Of a stretch of 16,441 nt of DNA, positions 1-6,919 are shown piece after piece. How positions within the stretch are numbered: position 1 is the stretch's first letter; the number at the start of each line of letters is the position of its first letter. The stretch is from the NCBI GenBank assembly GCA_044370695.1, contig JBILVB010000087.1:1-16441 (forward strand), in the 5' to 3' direction. The position numbers and the translations under genes were made by a program. The notes under the pieces are model-generated. The model had not been told where the DNA came from. It did no database searches and worked only from the letters and a program-made list of their open reading frames with translations. This DNA comes from JBEIFW01 sp044370695 (GTDB lineage: Bacteria > Actinomycetota > Acidimicrobiia > Acidimicrobiales > Ilumatobacteraceae).

Positions 1-18
1 TCACCTCCCCGGCGTCGG
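1..18 (-). promoter_or_regulatory. Shine-Dalgarno-like sequence for an off-window gene
   Basis: Read on the minus strand, the last bases of the window after the stop codon of the pilin-like gene contain GGGGAGGTGA, a strong match to the anti-Shine-Dalgarno sequence. This suggests that another gene of the pilus operon starts a few bases beyond the left edge on the minus strand. The start codon itself is not in the window, so the identity of that gene is unknown. TadE-like or further pilin-like genes are common at this place in actinobacterial tad loci. Confidence 0.5.
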
Positions 19-213
19 TCAGTCGACGGGGATGGCGTTGGCCTTGGCCGTCACCTTGGCCACGATGATCGCCCCGACCGAGAGCGCGAGCCCGGCGAGC
101 ATGAACGCCAGGATGACCGTGGTCAGGCTCACCTCGCCGCCGTCGCTCGCCCGGGAGGTCTCCCAGCGGGCCCGGGTGTGCACCCACGCCACGTGCCACG
201 CAACCAGTTCCAT
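19..213 (-). CDS. Small single-span membrane protein, pilin-like, end of tad operon
   Basis: This is a 64-residue protein with a charged N-terminal third (residues 1-28), a GGE segment near residues 25-27, one hydrophobic segment (about 29-52) and a short polar tail ending AKANAIPVD. Size, topology and place directly after tadC suit a Flp-type pilin or a pilin-like accessory protein. The usual prepilin cleavage signature, a glycine followed by a glutamate at +5, is not clear, so the assignment is by context. The ATG start is well supported by GGAGGG about seven bases upstream. Three 21-bp palindromic repeats lie just before that site and could set its expression apart from tadC. An unrelated small membrane protein is the main alternative. 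Confidence 0.72.
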   Translation of the reverse strand: MELVAWHVAWVHTRARWETSRASDGGEVSLTTVILAFMLAGLALSVGAIIVAKVTAKANAIPVD

Positions 214-226
214 CGATCTGCCCTCC

Positions 227-289
227 GTGTCGTCCCCTGCCGGGGTGGTGTCGTCCCCGAGTGGGGTGGTGTCGTCCCCTGCCGGGGTG
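227..289. repeat. Three tandem 21-bp repeats, each a CCCC-N4-GGGG palindrome
   Basis: Three head-to-tail copies (227-247, 248-268, 269-289) fill most of the 108-bp gap between tadC and the pilin-like gene. Each copy contains CCCC, a 4-base centre and GGGG. The first and third copies are identical. The middle copy differs only in the four centre bases (GAGT instead of TGCC), while all 17 other bases are the same. On the minus strand the last copy runs straight into the GGAGG ribosome binding site of the pilin-like gene. The 21-bp period equals two helical turns, which suits repeated operator sites as well as a row of small RNA hairpins. Confidence 0.85.
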
Positions 290-321
290 ACGGATCGTTC
301 GGCGGGTCATCGCGGCCGCCT

Positions 322-1143
322 TCAGTCGCCCGCCAGGATCGAGGCGATCGCCGGATACCCGACGAGGACCAGGAAGCCGAGGAACAGCGCCACGTTCGGC
401 AGCGCCATCTGTTCGGTCGCCGCAGTCGCCGCCCGTTCGGCGTCGTCGAGCCGGCGCCGACGCAGCGCGTCGGCCCGGGTGGCCAGGGTCGAGCGGATCC
501 GCGCCCCGTGGACGCCGGCGAGGCGCACCGAGGCGGCGAGCTCGACCAGCTCCCGAACCCCGATCGCGTCCCCGAGCTCGTCCAGAGCGTCCCAGGGCGA
601 GCGCTGCAGGGTGTGGGCGCGCGCGAGTGCCCGGCGGATCTCCACGAACACCCAGTTGTCACCCGAGGCGGCGGCCGCGACGAGCGCCGTCTCGGTGCCG
701 GCGGCGCCGGCGAGCAGCACGCCGACGAGGTCCAGGTACGCCGAAAGGCCGTGGACGAAGCTGCGGCGGCGGGCCGCCGCAGCCGAACGCAGGAGCAGAT
801 CGGGCAGCACGACACCGCCCGCCCCCAGGACGAGTCCGGCGACGAGGGCGAGACCGTACGGCACCGCCACCCCGCCTGCGGTGGCGAGCCCGGCGGACAC
901 GGCTGGGACGGCGAGCCCGGCGAGACCGCCGGCGATCCGTTCGACGGCGAGCCGGGCGTGGTCCCGGCCCGCGATGCGCAGGTCCTGGTCGCGCCGCTGC
1001 GAGCGGCCGGCGTGCGCACCCGGGCGCGGGAGGAGCCCGAGCGCGGCGAACCGGTCCTCGATCCGGGGGCGCGCGAACAGCCCCCGGACGGCGACGAGCA
1101 GCCCGCATCCGCCGACCAGGCCGACCACGAGTGCGCCGATCAC
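322..1143 (-). CDS. tadC: TadC-like type II/Tad secretion inner-membrane platform protein
   Basis: A 273-residue T2SF-family protein. N-terminal hydrophobic segments lie at about 2-22, 71-90 and 93-114. They are followed by a cytoplasmic helical T2SF domain (about 125-245) with the typical SFVHGLSAYLDLVGVLLAGA start and an ATEQMALPN exit, then a closing membrane segment at about 249-270. With TadB it would form the inner-membrane platform on which the TadA ATPase acts to assemble Flp pili. The GTG start overlaps the tadB stop as GTGA, indicating translational coupling. Length is slightly short but within the range of actinobacterial TadC. The symbol is by family and position; tadB and tadC are paralogues that can be swapped in annotations. 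Confidence 0.85.
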   Translation of the reverse strand: MIGALVVGLVGGCGLLVAVRGLFARPRIEDRFAALGLLPRPGAHAGRSQRRDQDLRIAGRDHARLAVERIAGGLAGLAVPAVSAGLATAGGVAVPYGLALVAGLVLGAGGVVLPDLLLRSAAAARRRSFVHGLSAYLDLVGVLLAGAAGTETALVAAAASGDNWVFVEIRRALARAHTLQRSPWDALDELGDAIGVRELVELAASVRLAGVHGARIRSTLATRADALRRRRLDDAERAATAATEQMALPNVALFLGFLVLVGYPAIASILAGD

Positions 1144-2051
1144 CGCCCCGCCTCCGGCGCAGCGGTCGTCGCGGCATCGGCCGCGCCGGCGAACGGGCCG
1201 GCGAACGGACCGACGAACCGCTCGCCGTGCGCCGCCCGGCCGAGCCGGGCCAGAGCACCCAGGGCGAGCAGGATCACCGCGGTGATGCCGACCAGCGCGA
1301 GCTGTCCGGTCGGCTCGTCGTAGGGGGCGAGGTAGCTGCGGTCGGTGAGGGCGATGCCGGCCAGGAACACGACGACGCTGCCCGCGATCATGCGAACGGA
1401 GGTCCGCAGCCGCATCCGGTCGAGACCGATGCGACGTTGCAGCGACGCCTCGTCGCGAGCGGCGTCGGCGAGGCGTCCGAGGAGCGGGGCGAGGTCACGG
1501 GCTTCCCGTTCGGCGGCCAGGAGCAGCGCCGCGAGCACGAAGTCGGCGCAGGGGTGGTCGAGGTCGGCGGCCAGGCCGCGCAGCGCGTCGGGGAGCGGGC
1601 CGACCTCGAGGCGGGCGGCGGCGCGCTGCACGGGCTCGGCGATGGGCGCCGGTGTCATCGGGGCGACCGCCACCAAGGCGTGTTCGAGTCCGGCGGCGGC
1701 GCCGATGGTGTCCCGGAGCAGCTCGGTCCAGGTGGCGACCGCGTCGATGACCAGCAGGTCGCGTCGGGACCGCCGCGACCGGGTCCAGGCCCCGGGCGCC
1801 ACGGCCGCCGCGACCCCGAGGGCAAGTCCTGCGGCGATCCATCCGGTGAGCAGCCAGCCGGCGAGCGCGCCGACGGCGCCGGCCGCGCCGACGAGCAGAC
1901 CGCGTCGGGTGCGTGCGCCGGTCGGCAGGGTGAGGATCGGCCGGCCGCGCAGGCCGGCGACGGTGAGCAGCACGCCGAGCCCGGCGCCCGCGCCGAGCAC
2001 CGCCGCCGCCACGGGGTTCATCGCCACGGGGTTCATCGCCACGGGGTTCAT
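1140..2051 (-). CDS. tadB: TadB-like type II/Tad secretion inner-membrane platform protein
   Basis: A 303-residue T2SF-family membrane protein. Hydrophobic segments lie at about 16-34 and 52-90, a cytoplasmic T2SF domain at about 100-215 (ATWTELLRDTIGAAAGLEHAL, then a LDRMRLRTSVRMI exit), and further membrane segments at about 219-236 and 250-270. It pairs with TadC as the pilus assembly platform. The first possible ATG overlaps the tadA stop as ATGA. The N-terminus reads MNPVAMNPVAMNPVA because a 15-bp repeat places three in-frame ATG codons at 2051, 2036 and 2021, so the true initiator could be any of them. A perfect 7-bp-stem hairpin ends three bases before the first ATG. The C-terminal tail (from about residue 279) is Ala/Gly-rich, with a GPFAGPFAG duplication. 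Confidence 0.87.
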   Translation of the reverse strand: MNPVAMNPVAMNPVAAAVLGAGAGLGVLLTVAGLRGRPILTLPTGARTRRGLLVGAAGAVGALAGWLLTGWIAAGLALGVAAAVAPGAWTRSRRSRRDLLVIDAVATWTELLRDTIGAAAGLEHALVAVAPMTPAPIAEPVQRAAARLEVGPLPDALRGLAADLDHPCADFVLAALLLAAEREARDLAPLLGRLADAARDEASLQRRIGLDRMRLRTSVRMIAGSVVVFLAGIALTDRSYLAPYDEPTGQLALVGITAVILLALGALARLGRAAHGERFVGPFAGPFAGAADAATTAAPEAGR

Positions 2052-2061
2052 CGCCACGGGG
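2007..2061. repeat. 15-bp tandem repeat carrying the tadB start codon (3 copies plus 10 bp)
   Basis: Three exact 15-bp units (2007-2021, 2022-2036, 2037-2051) and a partial unit of 10 bp (2052-2061). On the coding minus strand each unit reads ATGAACCCCGTGGCG, so it encodes Met-Asn-Pro-Val-Ala and supplies a start codon each time. The period is a multiple of three, so copy-number change would keep the reading frame and alter only the number of available ATGs and the N-terminal length. The partial unit lies inside the end of tadA. Confidence 0.9.
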
Positions 2062-3364
2062 TCGCCCCGTGCTGGTAGCCCGACCGGGCCAGCATCGCTG
2101 CGGTCGCGTCCCGCAGCGGTGCGGCCGGCCGGGCCCGCCCGTCGGGCCCGGGGGCGAACACCTCGTTCGACACGATCCGCACGCCGTCGGCGTCGACGAC
2201 CTCCCGCACGCTGACGACTCGGCGGACCCCGTCGACGATGGCGAGGTGCACGACGAAGTGCACCGCCCCGGCGACGAGCAGGTTGACGGTCTCGACCGGG
2301 AGCCCGTGTTCTGCGAGGGCGACGTAGGCGGCGAGCTTCCAGAACGCAGCCCGGGAGGAGTCCGCGTGCAGCGTGCACATGGAGCCGTCGTTGCCCTGGC
2401 TCATGGCGAGCAGCATCGGGAACGCCTCCGCGCCACGAACCTCGCCGACGATGACCCGGTCCGGGTCCATACGCAAGGCCATCCGGGTGAGGTCGTGGAC
2501 CGTGATCTCGCCGCGGCCCTCGGTGTTGGCGGGCCGTGACTGCAGCGCGTCGTGGTCGGGATGCCGGTCGGGGAACCGGTCGAGGCCCAACTCGTAGGCG
2601 TCCTCGATGGTCACGATGCGCTCGGTGGGCTCGACGAGGTCGAGCAGTGCCCGCAGCAACGTCGTCTTCCCGGTCCCGGTCCCGCCGGTGACGATCAGAT
2701 TGCGCCGGGCCGCGACCGCGGCGGCCAGGAAGCGCCGCAACGCCGCGTCGATCAGCCCCCGCCGCTCGAGCTCGCCGAGATCGCTGAGCGCCGCCAGGTG
2801 CTTGCGGACGACCACCGCCGGCCGCCGCGACACCTCCATGACGGCGAACAGCCGGCTGCCGTCGGGCAGCTGCAGGTTGAGCTCGGGCGAGGCGGCGTCG
2901 AACCGGCGCTCGCCCCGGCCGGCGCGCGCCGCGGCGAGCCGGACGAGCTCCACGAGCTCCTCGTCGCGGTCGACCACCGGGTCGGCGCACTCGCGGGTGC
3001 CGTCGCGCCGCTTGAGCCAGACCGGGTCGGCGCCGCGCACGTGGATGTCCTGGACGTCGGGGTCGTCGAGGTGAGCCTGGAGGCGGCCGAGGCCGTCGAC
3101 GGCGGCGGCGACTCGCTCGGCGAGGGCGGTCTCGGTCGTCTCGTCGAGCAAGGGGGCGCCGGCCACGAGGCGCTCGCTGGCCAGTGCGTCGAGGGCGTCG
3201 GCGACCAGGCTGCGCACGAGGTGCCGTTCGTCGGCCGGGGACAGCCGCCGCTGCCCGAGACGATCCCGTCGGAGCCGGTCGGCGGCGACCCCCTCCCGCA
3301 CGTGCCCGGCGAGTCGGGCGACGACGCCGGCGTCGACCGCGGTGAGACCCGCCAGGGCGCTCAT
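2048..3364 (-). CDS. tadA: TadA/CpaF-family pilus assembly ATPase
   Basis: A 438-residue hexameric type II/IV secretion ATPase that powers Flp pilus assembly on the cytoplasmic face. The N-terminal domain (about 1-200) has the DIHVRG and RRFDAASPELNLQLPDGSR regions typical of CpaF. The ATPase core shows Walker A GGTGTGKTT (227-235, Lys233), an Asp box ending IED (253-255), Walker B RVIVGEVRG (303-311, Glu308) and a His box with the CTLHADS segment (His333). All catalytic elements appear intact. The ATG start is chosen because it overlaps the upstream stop as ATGA and begins MSALAGL; the frame is open much further upstream but only as an antisense shadow. The stop overlaps tadB as ATGA. Confidence 0.95.
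   Translation of the reverse strand: MSALAGLTAVDAGVVARLAGHVREGVAADRLRRDRLGQRRLSPADERHLVRSLVADALDALASERLVAGAPLLDETTETALAERVAAAVDGLGRLQAHLDDPDVQDIHVRGADPVWLKRRDGTRECADPVVDRDEELVELVRLAAARAGRGERRFDAASPELNLQLPDGSRLFAVMEVSRRPAVVVRKHLAALSDLGELERRGLIDAALRRFLAAAVAARRNLIVTGGTGTGKTTLLRALLDLVEPTERIVTIEDAYELGLDRFPDRHPDHDALQSRPANTEGRGEITVHDLTRMALRMDPDRVIVGEVRGAEAFPMLLAMSQGNDGSMCTLHADSSRAAFWKLAAYVALAEHGLPVETVNLLVAGAVHFVVHLAIVDGVRRVVSVREVVDADGVRIVSNEVFAPGPDGRARPAAPLRDATAAMLARSGYQHGATPWR
2055..2071 (-). promoter_or_regulatory. Hairpin at the tadA-tadB junction, covering the tadB initiation region
   Basis: A perfect inverted repeat: CACGGGG, a 3-base centre, CCCCGTG. In the mRNA it would form a 7-bp GC-rich stem lying within the tadA C-terminal codons and ending three bases before the first tadB ATG. 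The 3' arm sequence CCCCGTG recurs in each of the three following 15-bp repeats. The 5' arm could therefore pair with four alternative partners, which would leave different ATG codons open. No poly-T tract follows, so it is not an intrinsic terminator. A role in setting tadB translation is inference. Confidence 0.55.
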
Positions 3365-4041
3365 CGCAGGCTCGCGGCCTCGTGGCGCTGCAGGTCGAGC
3401 GCGAGCGCGTGCGCCAGCGCGGCGAGCGGGTCCCGCCCGGCGGCGCTGCGCCGCAGGTGCGGGACCCGTCGGCGCACGTCCGGGAGTGACGCGAGGAGGC
3501 GCCAGCCGGCGACCGCTGCCACCTCGGCCGGGGGGTGCGTGCCGCGACCCACGGTGACGAGGCCCCAGTGCGGCGCCGGAGGGAGGGCTTGCAGCCACGC
3601 AGCCCGTTCGATGTCGGGCCGGGCGACGACGACGACGCGGGCGGCGCACGCGAGCAGCGGCGCGCCCGGGCCGTCGGGCCGGAGCCGGCCGAGGTCGACC
3701 ACGACGGGGATCGGCACGCCGGCGAGCGCCGTCGCGAGGCGGGCCGCCCCGCCGCCGAGCACGGCGGTGACCGTGGATGCTGCGGGCTCGGCGACGACGA
3801 CCCGGACCCGTCCGGTGTCCGTCGCCGTCCGGTGCAGGCCGTCGAGGTCGAGGCCGTTGCGCGCCACGCTCACCAATCCGGCCAGGCCCGGGCCGACCGG
3901 TCGGTCGAGGCGGACGGCGAGGACGCCCCCGTCGGGGTCGGCCTCCACCAGCACGGCCCCGGGGATCCGCCCTGCGAGCGCGAGGGCGAGGCTCGTCGCG
4001 CCCGGCGCTCCGGGCAGACCGGCGACGGCGAGCACCGTCAT
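3361..4041 (-). CDS. tadZ: TadZ/CpaE-like ParA/MinD-fold protein with degenerate P-loop
   Basis: A 226-residue protein with a MinD/ParA-type layout. A P-loop-like GLPGAPGATSLALALA lies at residues 8-23, an LVEADPDGG switch-like segment at 31-39 and a hydrophobic strand ending VVVDLGRL at 113-120 (Asp116, Walker B-like). The Walker A lysines are missing: neither the signature lysine nor the usual GK[ST] lysine is present. In tad loci such TadZ/CpaE proteins place the pilus machine at the pole or septum. It lacks the N-terminal receiver-like domain of larger CpaE proteins. The start overlaps the cpaB stop (ATGA) and the stop overlaps the tadA start. Role assigned from context plus fold; ATP hydrolysis is doubtful. 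Confidence 0.75.
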   Translation of the reverse strand: MTVLAVAGLPGAPGATSLALALAGRIPGAVLVEADPDGGVLAVRLDRPVGPGLAGLVSVARNGLDLDGLHRTATDTGRVRVVVAEPAASTVTAVLGGGAARLATALAGVPIPVVVDLGRLRPDGPGAPLLACAARVVVVARPDIERAAWLQALPPAPHWGLVTVGRGTHPPAEVAAVAGWRLLASLPDVRRRVPHLRRSAAGRDPLAALAHALALDLQRHEAASLR

Positions 4042-4694
4042 TCGCCACCCCTCGGCCCGGCGTCGGGCGCACCGGCGCCGACGAGCCGCAGTTGGCGGTT
4101 CGCCATCGCCGCCGCGACGACCGGCGCGCTGACGGCGGGGACGATCACCCCGACCCGGACGGTGCGCTGCGGGTCGTCGGCCGTCTCGACGTCGGCGATC
4201 ACGGCCCCCGTGACCAGCACCTCGGGGGCCGGGGCGACGCCGGTGCCGGCGGTCGGGGTGCGGATCACGTCCACCCGGTCCCCGCGGCGCAGCCGCAGCG
4301 GGGTCTCGCCGGCACCGAGCGCCAGCCCGACGACCCGCTCGTTGCCGGTCGCCGCAGGGCGGTCGGCGAGCAACGACGCCGACACGAGCGTGCCGGCCGG
4401 CAGGTCGACCGTCGCGATCCGGCCGAGGAGACGGCGAGCGTCCTGCGGTGCGATCGTCGGCACGGCGCCGGGCACCCGCACCCGCTCGACGCGCAGGTCT
4501 GCGCCGGCGAGCACCGTGCCCCGAGCCACGTCGCGGGCGAGCACGATCACCGGGCTCGTGGCATCGCTCGTGGCGTTCCAGACGACGGCGACCAGCCCGC
4601 AGGCTGCGACGACGGCGATTCCGACGGCGCTGGGCACGATCCGGGCCCGCCAGCGGGAGGGCTCAGCTCGACCCGCAGTGCGCTCCACCGCCAC
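4038..4694 (-). CDS. cpaB: CpaB/RcpC-like SAF-domain pilus assembly protein
   Basis: A 218-residue protein starting at GTG 4694 (a second in-frame GTG at 4688 is possible). It has a short basic N-terminus and one membrane segment (about 19-40), which would place the rest outside the membrane. A SAF domain covers about 48-110, with the typical VLARDVARGTVLAGADLRVE segment and an LPAGTLVSASLL turn. A second beta-rich half follows, with LRRGDRVDVI. RcpC/CpaB proteins in tad loci bind cell-wall or periplasmic material and help assemble the pilus channel. First gene of the tad operon in this window; its stop overlaps tadZ as ATGA. The ribosome binding site is weak (GGGGG about 7 bases upstream), so the exact start is uncertain. 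Confidence 0.78.
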   Translation of the reverse strand: MAVERTAGRAEPSRWRARIVPSAVGIAVVAACGLVAVVWNATSDATSPVIVLARDVARGTVLAGADLRVERVRVPGAVPTIAPQDARRLLGRIATVDLPAGTLVSASLLADRPAATGNERVVGLALGAGETPLRLRRGDRVDVIRTPTAGTGVAPAPEVLVTGAVIADVETADDPQRTVRVGVIVPAVSAPVVAAAMANRQLRLVGAGAPDAGPRGGE

Positions 4695-4822
4695 GATCCA
4701 ACCCCCACATCCCGTCCGCCCCGGTCGGCGCGCACGGTAGGGAGGTGACGTCGAGCGCCGAAAGGGAACCGAACGACACCTGACCAGGGATTGCGAGGTT
4801 CCAGAGGCTCCGACCGGGTCCG
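4695..4822 (-). promoter_or_regulatory. Leader and probable promoter region of the tad operon
   Basis: This 128-bp gap separates the PH-domain protein gene from cpaB, both on the minus strand. A possible -10 hexamer TACCGT lies at 4734-4739, with a poor -35 (TTTCGG) 18 bases further upstream, which would give a leader of about 33 bases. Nothing else stands out and no intrinsic terminator for the upstream gene is visible. The promoter call is weak; read-through from the PH-domain genes is possible. Confidence 0.3.
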
Positions 4823-6343
4823 TCAGCGGGTCGCGAGCGCGGCGCGCCAGTGGGCCCGGTCGATCGGGCCGAGTCCGGGGAGCGCTTCGACGATCCGCAG
4901 GGCCTGCTCGGCGGACACGTCGGGCACGGACGCCTGTCCGTTGCCGGCCAGGTGCACCCGCACCGTGCACAGGCCGGCCCGGCGCTGGAACGGGGTGCGG
5001 GTCACTGCGACGCTCTGGGCGCGCACGAGCGGGACGTGCCGCCGGTGCGAGACGACGACGCCGTCGATGACGAGGAGCACGCCGTCGTGCAACGCGTGGC
5101 CGAGCCTGGCGAACCACGAGCGGGCCCACCACCAGGCGACCACGGCACCGGTCGCGCCGGCGCCGGCGACGATCGCAAGGTCCGCCGGTCCCGCCGTCCA
5201 GACGGTGAGCCCGAGTGAACCGACGACCGCCGCGGGGACCGTGCCGGCGAGCCGGCGTGCGAACGCCCGGTGCTGCGCCGCACGCGGATGGGGCTGCGTG
5301 ACGGTCGGCAGATCGTCGCGCCGCAGCATCAGCGCCGGCAGTCCGGCGACGGTGGCGCTCCGGGCGACCGGCACCGTGCGGCCACGTCCTTCGCCCGAGG
5401 CCGTGCGGACGGTGATCGCGGTCAGGTCCAACCAGCGCCGCGCGAACGACGCGTGCTCGTCGACCAGGTGGACCCGCCGCAGCGGGATCACCGTCGTGCG
5501 GGTCTCGAGCAGGCCGTAGCGCAGGAGGAGGTCGTCACCGGACTGCGACAGCCGGTAGCCGTAGTAGCGGATCGCCATCATCCCGGCGGCGGCGGCGAAC
5601 CAGGCGGCGAACAGCGCGCCGGCGAAGGCGGCGAGCACCGGCAGCGTCGAGTCGAGCAGCGAGCTCGCCGCGCTCTGGGATGCGTCGTCGACGACGTCGC
5701 CGAACAGGTTGTGCAGCTGGAACGCGCCCGACGCGACGAAGGGCGGCACGACGAGCATCGGGGTGCCGGTGAGCCCGCCGACCGCAAGCATCCCGACGCC
5801 GAGCCGCAGCAGTTCCGGCGCCGCACCCTCGGCGACCGGTTCGACCGGTTCGACCGGTTCGACCGTGTCGTCGGGGAGCGCCTCGCGATGGCGGCGCCGG
5901 CCGCGTTCCAGGGCGTCGCGCACCCGCTCGGCCTCGGCGAGGCCGAGCGCGTCGAGTTCGACCTGCAGCGGGTCGAGCGCTGCGCCGGCCAGTTCGATGC
6001 GGACCACGGCCAGGCCGGCGACTTGGTGCCAGAGCCTGCGGGTCACCTCCACGCGCTGCACCCGCGCCGGGGACACCACCCGGGTGGTGCGGTTGAGGAT
6101 CCCCTGCCACACGGTCAGCTCGACGTCGTCGAGGCTGTACCGGGTCCGGTAGATCTGCAGGCACCGCACGCCGAAGCCGGCGAGCGCGAGGGTCCCGAGC
6201 ACGAGGCCCGTACCCGGGTCCGCCACGAGGAACAGCACGAACGACACCGCCCCGTTGCGGGCGAACCGCACCGCGGCCCGGAACGGGGTCAACGGGTGCA
6301 GCCGCCGGGCGTGGGCGGGGACGGCGAGGCTGACGCCGGCCAT
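4823..6343 (-). CDS. YdbT-like membrane protein with three bacterial PH domains
   Basis: A 506-residue integral membrane protein with three bPH_2 (DUF304/YdbT) modules. Hydrophobic segments lie at about 31-60, 180-206, 233-256 and 367-404. PH-like units follow each membrane block at about 66-120 (TRYSLDDVELTVWQGILNR), 262-315 (YRLSQSGDDLLLRYGLLETR) and 415-468 (HDGVLLVIDGVVVSHRRHVP). YdbT of Bacillus has this layout; the family's molecular role is poorly known, with links to envelope stress and bacteriocin resistance. A 9-bp repeat encodes a VEPVEPVEPV linker (161-170). The start lies three bases after the ydbS-like stop, with a GGAG ribosome binding site inside that gene, so the two are co-translated and probably form a complex. 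Confidence 0.88.
   Translation of the reverse strand: MAGVSLAVPAHARRLHPLTPFRAAVRFARNGAVSFVLFLVADPGTGLVLGTLALAGFGVRCLQIYRTRYSLDDVELTVWQGILNRTTRVVSPARVQRVEVTRRLWHQVAGLAVVRIELAGAALDPLQVELDALGLAEAERVRDALERGRRRHREALPDDTVEPVEPVEPVAEGAAPELLRLGVGMLAVGGLTGTPMLVVPPFVASGAFQLHNLFGDVVDDASQSAASSLLDSTLPVLAAFAGALFAAWFAAAAGMMAIRYYGYRLSQSGDDLLLRYGLLETRTTVIPLRRVHLVDEHASFARRWLDLTAITVRTASGEGRGRTVPVARSATVAGLPALMLRRDDLPTVTQPHPRAAQHRAFARRLAGTVPAAVVGSLGLTVWTAGPADLAIVAGAGATGAVVAWWWARSWFARLGHALHDGVLLVIDGVVVSHRRHVPLVRAQSVAVTRTPFQRRAGLCTVRVHLAGNGQASVPDVSAEQALRIVEALPGLGPIDRAHWRAALATR
5834..5860. repeat. 9-bp tandem repeat inside the YdbT-like gene (3 copies)
   Basis: Three exact copies of GACCGGTTC in a row, with a further 5-base partial copy after them. 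Being a multiple of three it keeps the frame and encodes the Glu-Pro-Val linker between the first PH module and the second membrane block. Probably a slippage product tolerated in a flexible linker. Confidence 0.85.
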
Positions 6344-6346
6344 CCG

Positions 6347-6853
6347 TCAGGCTCCGTCGTCGCGTCCGGCCCGGTGCAGCAGCCAGCTGCGCAGGTCGCC
6401 GGCGTCGGTGGCGCCGATACCGGGCAGTGAGGCGAGCGACAACGCCGCCGCCGTCATCGCCCGCAGCGACACCATGCCCAGCCGGCGTTGGATCGGTCCG
6501 TGCTCGATCTCGACCTGCTGGATCCGCTGGTACGGCACGGCCGAGATGGTGCGCCAGATCACCCCGCGCTCGATCTCGAGCGCGTCGGGGCCGAACCGGT
6601 AGCGCCAGGCGGCGTACCGGCGGGGCACCCACAGCACGCTGCCGGCGACGCCCACGGCCGCCGCGACGGCGATCGGGACGAGTGCGGTGAGGAACCACGA
6701 ACCACCGACCGGGCCGGCGGCGACGAGCACGGCGACGGTCGCGAGCACGCCGACGGGCAGCCCGACGACGAACCACGAGCACCGCCACACCACGGTGATG
6801 CGAGCGTTGAGGGGGCGCCACTCGGAGGCCTGCGGCGGGAGTTCGGGGGCCAT
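6347..6853 (-). CDS. YdbS-like PH-domain membrane protein
   Basis: A 168-residue protein with a short cytoplasmic N-terminus, two membrane segments (about 22-46 and 53-75) and one bPH_2 domain (about 85-160). The domain shows the family pattern YRFGPDALEIERGVIWRT, then VPYQRIQQVEIEHGPIQRRLG. It is the usual partner of the three-domain YdbT-like protein encoded just downstream with a 3-bp gap. Function of the pair is not established; envelope-related roles are suspected for the family. The ATG start fits the alignment of the first membrane segment and lies nine bases after a TAGCCT -10-like hexamer, giving a nearly leaderless transcript. Confidence 0.88.
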   Translation of the reverse strand: MAPELPPQASEWRPLNARITVVWRCSWFVVGLPVGVLATVAVLVAAGPVGGSWFLTALVPIAVAAAVGVAGSVLWVPRRYAAWRYRFGPDALEIERGVIWRTISAVPYQRIQQVEIEHGPIQRRLGMVSLRAMTAAALSLASLPGIGATDAGDLRSWLLHRAGRDDGA

Positions 6854-6862
6854 GGCCCTTCG

Positions 6863-6868
6863 AGGCTA
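6863..6868 (-). promoter_or_regulatory. -10-like hexamer TAGCCT for the ydbS-like gene
   Basis: On the minus strand TAGCCT ends nine bases before the ATG of the ydbS-like gene, giving a transcript start about two bases before the start codon. The same hexamer occurs in the opposite direction for the divergent methionine aminopeptidase gene. No good -35 is visible. Confidence 0.45.
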
Positions 6869-6906
6869 GGGCGGCGCTCGGGCGAGCGGTCGGGCAGGGG
6901 TCGTCC

Positions 6907-6912
6907 TAGCCT
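6907..6912 (+). promoter_or_regulatory. -10 hexamer TAGCCT for a leaderless map transcript
   Basis: TAGCCT is followed by seven bases and then the GTG of the methionine aminopeptidase. That is the spacing at which transcription would begin on the first base of the start codon. The GGAGGG in those seven bases is only one base from the GTG, too close to work as a Shine-Dalgarno site. No convincing -35 is visible. Confidence 0.55.
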
Positions 6913-6919
6913 GGAGGGC

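Noticed and set aside
227..289. CRISPR-like array
   Set aside because: Only three 21-bp units with no spacers between them and no cas genes; it is a plain tandem repeat.
32..2214. Long plus-strand open frames (32-1285, 178-1323, 627-2078, 1345-2214) opposite the tad genes
   Set aside because: Their products are Arg/Ala/Pro/Ser-rich with no recognisable domain, and they are antisense to well-supported TadB, TadC and pilin-like genes. High GC leaves such frames open by chance.
2552..4740. Plus-strand open frames (2552-4132, 3535-4740, 3777-4748)
   Set aside because: Antisense to tadA, tadZ and cpaB, which carry clear motifs. Composition is typical of shadow frames.
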